Source: a bacterium (GTDB lineage Bacteria; Desulfobacterota; Deferrisomatia; Deferrisomatales; BM512). From it: 7,327 nucleotides of DNA. Both the position numbers and the translations under genes were made by a program. Below are positions 1 to 5,547 of this stretch, one piece after another. Within the stretch, counting starts at the first letter, position 1. Each line of letters starts with the position of its first letter. The notes below the pieces were generated by a model that was not told the origin of the DNA, did not search any database, and saw only the letters and a program-made list of their open reading frames with translations. The DNA is taken from NCBI GenBank assembly GCA_009724975.1, contig SRXB01000099.1, positions 1-7,327 on the forward strand, written 5' to 3'.

Positions 1-1
1 T

Positions 2-766
2 TTGGCCGAAAAACAAGCCAAGGAAAAAGCGCAAAAAGAGGCCGCCGACAAAGCAGCCGCCGACGAAGCCAGAAGAGCGGCCAAACTGAAAGCCGACCGC
101 GAGGCTCTTGAAAAAGCCGATGCAGAAAAAATAGCAAAGGAAAAAGCCGCCAAGGAAGCCGAGGCAAAGGCGCTAGCTGAAAAGCAGGCCAAGGAAGCCG
201 AGGCAAAAGCCCAGGCCGAAAAGATAGCCAAGGAAAAAGCACAGAAAGAAGCGGAGGAAAAAGCGGCGGCTGAGAAAGCCGCGGCGCAAAAGGCCGAAGC
301 CGAGAAAGCCTCTCAGGAGGCGCAAGACTCTCAGCAACAAACCCAACAGCAAATCGACACCAAGCGCGGCAAACTCGACAAGATCAAAAAATGGCAGGTT
401 ATGACGAAGGAGAGCGACTCCAAAAAAGCCGGCGAACCTTCCACTAAAATGGAATACTCCCCAAAAACCTCGCCGGAAAGCGCTCCCGAAGCCGCTCCCG
501 AAGCCGAAGCCGAAACCGCAACGCCCCAGCAAACTCCCGACGAAGCCTCGGGACTAAGCGGCGACCGCAAGAAAAAACTGGACGAGTGGCGCCAGCGCAT
601 GCAAAAAATGCAGGACCAGGAAGAAAAGGAAAAGCAAAGCGCCTACGAGCGCTCCAAAAAGATGCAGGAAATAGAGCAAAAAGCGCAGGAAGAGGCGAAA
701 AAGAGGGCCGAGCAGATGCAAAAGCCCGCAAGCTCCGCTCCGGCGCTGCCGCCCTCCAGCGACTAA
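2..766 (+). CDS. Lys/Ala/Glu-rich repeat coiled-coil protein, 5' partial
   Basis: I do not recognise a family. The frame is open at the left edge, so the true start is probably outside the window; 254 residues are visible, ending at TAA 764-766. Residues 1-108 are almost entirely Ala, Lys, Glu, Gln and Asp in repeating units such as AEKQAKE and AEKIAKEKA, the composition of a long charged helix or coiled coil, as in the middle domain of TolA. A Gln-rich patch follows (111-117), then a Ser/Pro/Glu/Ala-rich, probably disordered stretch (140-185), a second highly charged helical stretch (187-240) and a Pro/Ser tail. A short basic motif occurs twice: KRGKLDKIKKWQVM at 121-134 and RKKKLDEWRQRMQKM at 189-203. 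No membrane segment, signal peptide or catalytic motif is visible in the part present, but the N-terminus is missing. It converges on prfB and shares a terminator with it. TolA-like, structural or scaffold roles are all possible; similarity may be only compositional. Confidence 0.75.
   Translation: MAEKQAKEKAQKEAADKAAADEARRAAKLKADREALEKADAEKIAKEKAAKEAEAKALAEKQAKEAEAKAQAEKIAKEKAQKEAEEKAAAEKAAAQKAEAEKASQEAQDSQQQTQQQIDTKRGKLDKIKKWQVMTKESDSKKAGEPSTKMEYSPKTSPESAPEAAPEAEAETATPQQTPDEASGLSGDRKKKLDEWRQRMQKMQDQEEKEKQSAYERSKKMQEIEQKAQEEAKKRAEQMQKPASSAPALPPSSD
149..207 (+). repeat. Direct 20-base repeat within the coiled-coil gene
   Basis: The 20-mer at 149-168 (gccaaggaagccgaggcaaa) recurs exactly at 188-207. 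The period is 39 bases, or 13 codons, so the reading frame is preserved. Related degenerate copies of the AEK-x-AKE unit occur on both sides (around 2-40 and 120-150, and 212-245). This is the DNA signature of in-frame expansion of a low-complexity helical repeat. Confidence 0.8.
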
Positions 767-777
767 GCTAAAAAACA

Positions 778-804
778 AAAAAGCCCCGCCAAGCGGGGCT
801 TTTT
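778..804. terminator. Bidirectional rho-independent terminator
   Basis: A perfect inverted repeat has a 7-bp GC core (GCCCCGC 783-789 and GCGGGGC 793-799) and a 3-base loop (790-792). The stem extends through A-T pairs 778-782/800-804, so an A tract lies on one side and a T tract on the other. It starts 11 bases after the stop of the plus-strand coiled-coil gene and lies 25 bases beyond the prfB stop on the minus strand. Either transcript would therefore form a hairpin followed by a U run. It is the only hairpin between the two convergent genes. Confidence 0.9.
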
Positions 805-829
805 CATTTACTATTGAAGCTAGAGGGCT

Positions 830-1928
830 CTACCCGTTGCGGGTGGCGCTCATCAAATACCCCTCTATGAACTCGTCGAGGCCGCCGTCAAGCACCTTGG
901 CGACGTTCCCCTCCTCGATATTCGTCCGGTGGTCCTTTATCTTCTGGTAAGGCTGCAGAACATAAGAGCGTATCTGGCTTCCCCAGGCAATCTCCTTCTT
1001 CTCCACCTCTTTTTGCGCGCGCTCTGCCTCGCGCTTTCGCTCCTCAAGCTCGGCCAGCTTAGCCTTCAGGATTCGCATGGCGTTGGAGCGGTTCTTGTGC
1101 TGGCTCCGCTCGGACTGGCACCCTACTACTATCCCCGTCGGGATATGCGTTATGCGTACAGCCGACTCGGTCTTGTTTACATGTTGGCCGCCCGCGCCAC
1201 TGGCCCTGAAGACGTCGATTTTGAGGTCTTTTTCCTCTATCTGGATCGAGGAATCCTCCTCGGCGTCGGCCAACACCGCCACCGAGGCAAAAGAGGTGTG
1301 CCTGCGGGCCTGCGAATCGAAGGGGCTTATGCGGACAAGCCTGTGGACCCCCGCCTCGGCCTTGAGATAGCCGTAAGCATAGGGACCCGAGAGCGATATT
1401 GTGGCCGACTTTATTCCGGCCTCGTCGCCGTCGAGCCTGTCCATCAACTCCACGGCGTAACCCTTGGCCTCGCCCCAGCGCATATACATGCGAAGGAGCA
1501 TTTCGGCCCAGTCCTGAGCCTCTGTTCCGCCCGCGCCCGCGTTTATATCCAAAATCGCGTCGCTTTGGTCGTGCTCGCCGGAGAGCATTTTGTGAAACTC
1601 CATCGCGCGCACTTCGCCTTCTAGCTTTTCCGTCCTGGCTTCGGTCTCCGCCAGAAGCTCGGGGTCCTCCCCCTCGTCCAGAAGCTCGTGAGCCACCGCA
1701 AGGTCGCCCGCCTCGGCGTTGAGCCTACGCCAGAGGTCAAGCTCGCCGCGCAGTCTAGTCCGCTCCTTGCCGAGAGCCTCGGCCTTCTCCTGGTCGCCCC
1801 AAAAATCGGGGTTGGCCATAAGCTGATCGACTTCCTTTAGCCTCTCCTCTTTTTTGGCGAGGTCAAAGATGCCTCCATAAATCGGAAAGGCGGGTCGAAA
1901 GCTCTTCTACCTTTGGGGGAATGGGCAT
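830..1928 (-). CDS. prfB: Peptide chain release factor 2 (RF2), +1 programmed frameshift
   Basis: RF2 recognises UGA and UAA in the ribosomal A site and triggers hydrolysis of peptidyl-tRNA. The gene is in two frames. ATG at 1928-1926 opens 21 codons (MPIPPKVEELSTRLSDLWRHL) ending at in-frame TGA 1865-1863. Skipping T1865 continues as DLAKKEERLKEVDQLMANPD and runs 344 codons to TAG at 832-830. The total is 365 residues, the length of E. coli RF2. Visible motifs in full-length numbering are the SPF stop-recognition tripeptide at 201-203 and the catalytic GGQ at 246-248 within SGAGGQHVNKTESAVR. The residue matching E. coli position 246 is Ala (Thr in K-12), the form usual in other bacteria and associated with higher activity. 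The start is preceded by AAGG (1939-1936) with a 7-base spacer. The gene lies 28 bases after lnt, so it is probably cotranscribed. The ATG at 1819 is only an internal Met; starting there would delete the N-terminal helix. RF2 is expected to limit its own synthesis through the frameshift. Confidence 0.97.
1862..1877 (-). promoter_or_regulatory. prfB +1 programmed frameshift site
   Basis: On the minus strand this reads TGGAGG-CAT-CTT-TGA-C. It contains an internal Shine-Dalgarno-like GGAGG, a 3-base spacer, the slippery CTT codon (1868-1866) and the in-frame stop TGA followed by C (1865-1862). It matches the E. coli site AGGGGG-TAT-CTT-TGA-C in order and spacing. The known mechanism is that poor RF2 supply leaves the UGA unread, and the P-site tRNA-Leu slips from CUU to UUU, giving full-length RF2. 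The downstream frame begins GAC (1864-1862), encoding Asp, also the residue after the shift in E. coli. Confidence 0.97.
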
Positions 1929-1956
1929 GGCGAAACCTTAAAAGTGATGAGGCCTG

Positions 1957-3513
1957 TCAAGGGGCCCGTTTTTTGGAGGAGCGCAGGATAACAGAAAGAA
2001 AGATGGCCGCCAAGAGGAGGCAGGCGGGTCCGAGCCAGCAAAAAACGCCGATAAGGGCGGAGCCGCCGGAGCGGAACTCCACGTCGGCGGCAAAAGCCCC
2101 CCGTTCGCCGAGGGGAAGCGATTTTACAAGCCTTCCCCTGTGGTCGAAGACCGCGCTTATGCCGGTATTGGCGGCTCTGGCGAGCCAAAGGCCGTTCTCG
2201 GCGGCGCGCCACGCGGAATAGGCCAGATGCTGGTCCGGCGCCGATGTTTTGCCGAACCAGGCGTCGTTCGTGAGAACCACCAGAATGTTCGCCCCCGCCT
2301 TCGCCTGCCCGGCCGCCAGTTCGGAGAAAATAGACTCGAAGCAAAGAAGCGGCCCCGCCTTGAGTCCATCCCTGCCGAAAGGTATGGGATTAAGCCCCTC
2401 GCCGGGCCGAAAATCGCCCGAGGCCTGGGTGAGCTTGTCGATGAAGGGAAGGAGATTCTGAAGGGGCACATATTCGCCGAAGGGAACCAGATGCACCTTG
2501 TCGTAGCGCCCGACGATGTTGCCGCTCTCGGATACGGAGAAAACCCCGTTGCGGTCCTCGCGGCGGCCGCCCTTGCCTGCCTCGGTGGCGGGAGCGCCGA
2601 GGATTAGCGGGGTGCGAGAGAGGGTGGCGGCGTCCTCGACGAATTTTCTCTCTATATTCTTGTATTGTATGAACCCGGGAACAGCCGTTTCGGGCCAGAG
2701 GACGAAATCCAGCCGCCCCTCGCGGGCCAGACCGAGCGTAAGGTCTTTGTAAACGCCAAGTATCGCCTCCTTGTGGACCGGCGCCCACTTGGTCCCCTGC
2801 TCTATATTACCCTGCACGACCCCTATGCGGCCTTCTTTTACGAGGGCGGTCTCCCCGGGGCCGGCAAGGAGGAGGACGATCCAGGTCAAAAGCGCCGCCG
2901 TAGGCACTATAACGGCCCCCTTGCCCTTCCACTTCTCCCTCATCGGCAATAAAATCCATGCGAAACCGGTGGAGAGGCAGATCATTAGGAAGAGAACCCC
3001 CAGGATGCCGACGCGGGGGGCGAGGGCGAGGGCGAAATCACGCTTCCAGAGCGCCAGCGGCAATTCGCCCCAGCCAAAACCGGTGAAGAGTCGGCTCCTT
3101 AGCCACTCAAGCCCCACCCATAGGAAGGGGGCCGCGCCGAAACCGTAGAAAATACCCTTCTCGCGAATGACGCGGCTCAGCGCCCAGCCGAAAACCGCCG
3201 GATAGAGGGCGAGGTAGAAGACAAAGAGGAGGAGTATTGGGGTGGAGATGACGTAGTGGAGGTAGCCGTATTCGGTGAGGGTGTAGGCTATCCAGTAAAT
3301 AAGCCCGCCGAAGAAACCGGCCCCGTAGAAAAAGCCCGCCCTAAAGCCCTCCTTCGGCGAAAGGGAGGTGCACCACGCCATGAGCGGCGCGGGCGCGATA
3401 AAGACCAGCGGCCAAAGCTCAGAGGGGGGAAAGCCGAAAAAAGCGACGGCCCACCCCCACGCGAGGAGGAGCCAGAGCCTTCGATCACGCAAGCTCGGCG
3501 CGGTTTCTGCCAT
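1957..3513 (-). CDS. lnt: Apolipoprotein N-acyltransferase
   Basis: Lnt is an inner-membrane enzyme that transfers a third acyl chain from a phospholipid to the N-terminal cysteine of apolipoproteins, the last step of lipoprotein maturation before Lol export. The 518 residues match the family length (E. coli 512). The N-terminal half is strongly hydrophobic, with several membrane segments between residues 12 and 218 and one at the C-terminus (about 486-510). Residues 228-470 form the periplasmic nitrilase-like domain. The Glu-Lys-Cys triad is intact: E275 in VLWPETAVPG, K339 in RYDKVHLVPFGEYVP and C391 in GPLLCFESIF, aligning with E. coli E267, K335 and C387. The TNDAWFG motif is at 415-421. 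The ATG at 3513 lies 29 bases inside the end of the upstream signalling gene, implying translational coupling. A TTG at 3492 would shorten the overlap but lacks a ribosome binding site. Stop TGA is at 1959-1957, 28 bases before prfB. Confidence 0.96.
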   Translation of the reverse strand: MAETAPSLRDRRLWLLLAWGWAVAFFGFPPSELWPLVFIAPAPLMAWCTSLSPKEGFRAGFFYGAGFFGGLIYWIAYTLTEYGYLHYVISTPILLLFVFYLALYPAVFGWALSRVIREKGIFYGFGAAPFLWVGLEWLRSRLFTGFGWGELPLALWKRDFALALAPRVGILGVLFLMICLSTGFAWILLPMREKWKGKGAVIVPTAALLTWIVLLLAGPGETALVKEGRIGVVQGNIEQGTKWAPVHKEAILGVYKDLTLGLAREGRLDFVLWPETAVPGFIQYKNIERKFVEDAATLSRTPLILGAPATEAGKGGRREDRNGVFSVSESGNIVGRYDKVHLVPFGEYVPLQNLLPFIDKLTQASGDFRPGEGLNPIPFGRDGLKAGPLLCFESIFSELAAGQAKAGANILVVLTNDAWFGKTSAPDQHLAYSAWRAAENGLWLARAANTGISAVFDHRGRLVKSLPLGERGAFAADVEFRSGGSALIGVFCWLGPACLLLAAIFLSVILRSSKKRAP

Positions 3514-5515
3514 TTTCCTTGGCGCGGTAGAGGGCGGCGTCGGCCTTCGCGATAAGCTCCTCGGCGTTGGCTATCTGGCCGCTAGGCTCGTAACAAGCTA
3601 CGCCAAGGCTAACTGTGAAGGCGACCGCCAGCCCTGCGTCTATCCTCACCAACTCGCTCTCGACCCTCTCCCTTATCCTCCTGGCCAGAAGAAGGCTTCT
3701 TGGCCCCGAGGTCTCCGGCAGCATGAGGACGAACTCTTCGCCGCCGTAGCGGGCGACGAGGTCTTCTTTTCGCACCGACTCCTGCAAAATCTCCACAAGC
3801 CGTACCAGAACCTGGTCGCCCACGGGGTGGCCGTAAGTGTCGTTGACCTTCTTGAAATGGTCAATGTCGATGAGTATCACGCTAAGGAAGGTGCCGTAGC
3901 GCTCGGCGCGGGCGAACTCCGCCTTGAAGCGCTCCTGAAAGTGGCGGTGGTTGTAGGATTTAGTAAGGCCGTCGGTGACGCTGAGGAGGGTCAGCTCCTT
4001 GTTGGCGCGGTTGAGGGCCTTGGCCATGCGCTCAAGCTCTTTGTTCTTGGATTCCAGCTCGATGTTCTGGGTGTAAAGCCGCTGGTGGAGGGCCCTTATG
4101 CGAAGCAGGGAGGAGACGCGGGCGGAAAGCTCTATCGGCTCGAAGGGTTTTGCTATTATGTCGTCCGCGCCGGCCTCAAGCCCCTTCACAAGGTCCTCGG
4201 CGGCCCCTTTTGCCGTCACCATTAACACCGGAATGTAGCCGTGAAGCTCGCGTATCTTCCTGCAGGCGGCGTGGCCGTCCATCTCGGGCATCATGACGTC
4301 GAGCACCACGAGGTCCGGCTCTTTTTGCGCTATCTCTTCAAGAGCTATCCTTCCGTTCTCAGCCTGCCTGATGCGATGCCCTCCGGCGGAGAGGATGTCG
4401 TAAAGCATGGCGCGCATCGTCGGGCTGTCGTCGACTACGAGAACCTCCTGGACTACGTCCTTGTCGCCGTAGCCTTCTTCCCCGCTCTCGCCGCCGCTTA
4501 CGATGTCGGCCAAAACCAGCGGTATGCGGCCAAGGGGGGCGATGTGCGTGGCGGCTCCCTTCTCGATTACCGCGCGGGGCATGCCGAAAACTATGCTGGT
4601 CTCCTCGTCCTGGGCGATGACCTCGCCTCCGGCCTTGCGTATCGCGGCTGCCCCCTCGGCTCCGTCCGACCCTATGCCGGTTAGGACCACCGCCACCGCC
4701 CTATCACCGTATTCTCTGGCAACCGAGTTGAAGAGGACGTCGGCGGCGGGCCTGCACCCGAGGACCGGCGGGGCGGAGGATAGGGTGACCGAGCCTCGGG
4801 CGACCTCAAGGTGGTGGTCGTCGGGCGGCAGATATATGTTGCCGGGCTCAAGGCGCATGGCGTGCTCCACGAGATGGACCTCAAGGGGAGTCTCCTTTGC
4901 CAGCCACTCGGCGAAACCTTTCATGAACCCGGGGGTTATGTGCTGCACTACAAGTACGGGGCAGGGGAAATCGGCCTTAAGCGACCCCAGAAGCGAGGCC
5001 AGCGAACCGGGCCCGCCGGTGGAGGCGGCTATTGCGATGACCTTCGAGGACTGCGAAGGGGTTTTTATCCTTTCGCTTAGAGGCTGTTTGTCGACCGCCC
5101 ACTTGCCCTTTTGCCCTACCTTGCTGTAAAGCTTTATGCGGCTGATTATCTCTTCGGCGATATCGCCAAGGGTGTCGTGGCTTATCACCCCGCTGGGCTT
5201 GGCTATGGCGTCTATCGCACCGGCGTTGAGGGCGGTGAAGGCCGAGCGCGTCTCGCTTGAGTTGACGGTCGCGGAGAGGACGATTACGGGGGTGGGGCAG
5301 GACTCCATGATTCGCCGCACCGCCTCAATTCCGTCCATCACCGGCATCTGCACGTCCATGAGTACGATGTCGGGCCTGTCCTTTATGCAGCGCTCCACCG
5401 CCTCGGCGCCGTTGCCCGCTTCGGAGACGACCTCTATCTCGCTGTCGTGCTCCAGTATCTCCCTGAGTACCCCCCTTACAAGCCTCGAATCGTCAGCTAT
5501 GAGTACCCGTATCAT
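3485..5515 (-). CDS. cheB: Fused REC-CheB methylesterase-REC-GGDEF response regulator
   Basis: A single 676-residue frame joins two normally separate response regulators. Residues 1-125 are a receiver (acidic pair D8/D9, phosphoacceptor D54 in VLMDVQMP, K106). Residues 156-340 are a CheB methylesterase, which hydrolyses receptor glutamyl-methyl esters; the triad S165 (AASTGGPG), H192 (VVQHITPGFMKGF) and D284 (GIGSDGAEG) is complete. After a short Gly/Glu linker (341-355), residues 357-470 are a second complete receiver (D362/D363, D406 in VVLDVMMP, K456). A charged signalling helix (473-512) leads to a diguanylate cyclase domain (513-676) with DGLTKSYNHRHF, active-site GGEEF at 591-595 and the I-site RKED (582-585), spaced five residues before GGEEF, for c-di-GMP feedback inhibition. 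A GAGG lies 10 bases before ATG 5515; the start is 32 bases after the kinase stop. The two halves correspond to WspF and WspR, here as one protein. The symbol given covers only the first half. The domain calls are secure; the Wsp assignment is inferred. Confidence 0.93.
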   Translation of the reverse strand: MIRVLIADDSRLVRGVLREILEHDSEIEVVSEAGNGAEAVERCIKDRPDIVLMDVQMPVMDGIEAVRRIMESCPTPVIVLSATVNSSETRSAFTALNAGAIDAIAKPSGVISHDTLGDIAEEIISRIKLYSKVGQKGKWAVDKQPLSERIKTPSQSSKVIAIAASTGGPGSLASLLGSLKADFPCPVLVVQHITPGFMKGFAEWLAKETPLEVHLVEHAMRLEPGNIYLPPDDHHLEVARGSVTLSSAPPVLGCRPAADVLFNSVAREYGDRAVAVVLTGIGSDGAEGAAAIRKAGGEVIAQDEETSIVFGMPRAVIEKGAATHIAPLGRIPLVLADIVSGGESGEEGYGDKDVVQEVLVVDDSPTMRAMLYDILSAGGHRIRQAENGRIALEEIAQKEPDLVVLDVMMPEMDGHAACRKIRELHGYIPVLMVTAKGAAEDLVKGLEAGADDIIAKPFEPIELSARVSSLLRIRALHQRLYTQNIELESKNKELERMAKALNRANKELTLLSVTDGLTKSYNHRHFQERFKAEFARAERYGTFLSVILIDIDHFKKVNDTYGHPVGDQVLVRLVEILQESVRKEDLVARYGGEEFVLMLPETSGPRSLLLARRIRERVESELVRIDAGLAVAFTVSLGVACYEPSGQIANAEELIAKADAALYRAKENGRNRAELA
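3514..3520 (-). promoter_or_regulatory. Ribosome binding site of lnt, inside the upstream gene
   Basis: AAGG (3520-3517) precedes the lnt ATG by only 3 bases and lies inside the 3' end of the REC-CheB-REC-GGDEF gene. The spacing is short, so initiation may depend partly on ribosomes finishing the upstream gene. It is still the best candidate: no purine-rich site precedes the alternative TTG at 3492. Confidence 0.5.
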
Positions 5516-5529
5516 TTACAATAGACCTC
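5516..5529 (-). promoter_or_regulatory. Ribosome binding site of the REC-CheB-REC-GGDEF gene
   Basis: GAGG at 5529-5526 is followed by a 10-base spacer and ATG at 5515-5513. It sits in the 32-base gap after the kinase stop codon and supports this start, which also places the receiver's first beta strand (MIRVLIADD) at the N-terminus, as in CheB proteins generally. Confidence 0.6.
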
Positions 5530-5547
5530 GTTTGACCCGCAGCTTCA

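Noticed and set aside
2..766. Coiled-coil protein called as TolA
   Set aside because: The Lys/Ala/Glu-rich helix is like TolA's middle domain, but no TolA C-terminal domain or membrane anchor is visible and no tol-pal genes are adjacent; the similarity is compositional only.
929..1624. Plus-strand open frame (231 codons) opposite prfB
   Set aside because: It lies entirely within prfB, whose GGQ and SPF motifs are certain; the antisense frame shows no family resemblance.
1863..1865. TGA interrupting prfB as a pseudogene or sequencing error
   Set aside because: The stop sits in the exact programmed frameshift context (GGAGG-CAT-CTT-TGA-C), and the rest of the gene is intact and of normal length after a +1 shift.
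1955..1960. TTGACA on the minus strand as a -35 promoter box for prfB
   Set aside because: It overlaps the lnt stop codon, and 16-18 bases downstream there is only AGGTTT/GGTTTC/GTTTCG, not a -10 box. Cotranscription with lnt explains prfB expression more simply.
3368..4225. Long plus-strand open frame (285 codons) opposite lnt and the GGDEF region
   Set aside because: It is antisense to two strongly supported genes with intact motifs, its predicted protein has no recognisable domain, and GC-rich third positions routinely open such frames on the opposite strand.
4440..4500. Two separate genes (cheB and a REC-GGDEF gene) rather than a fusion
   Set aside because: The frame is continuous across the junction, with no in-frame ATG, GTG or TTG between the linker and the start of the second receiver, so separate initiation is not supported by this sequence.
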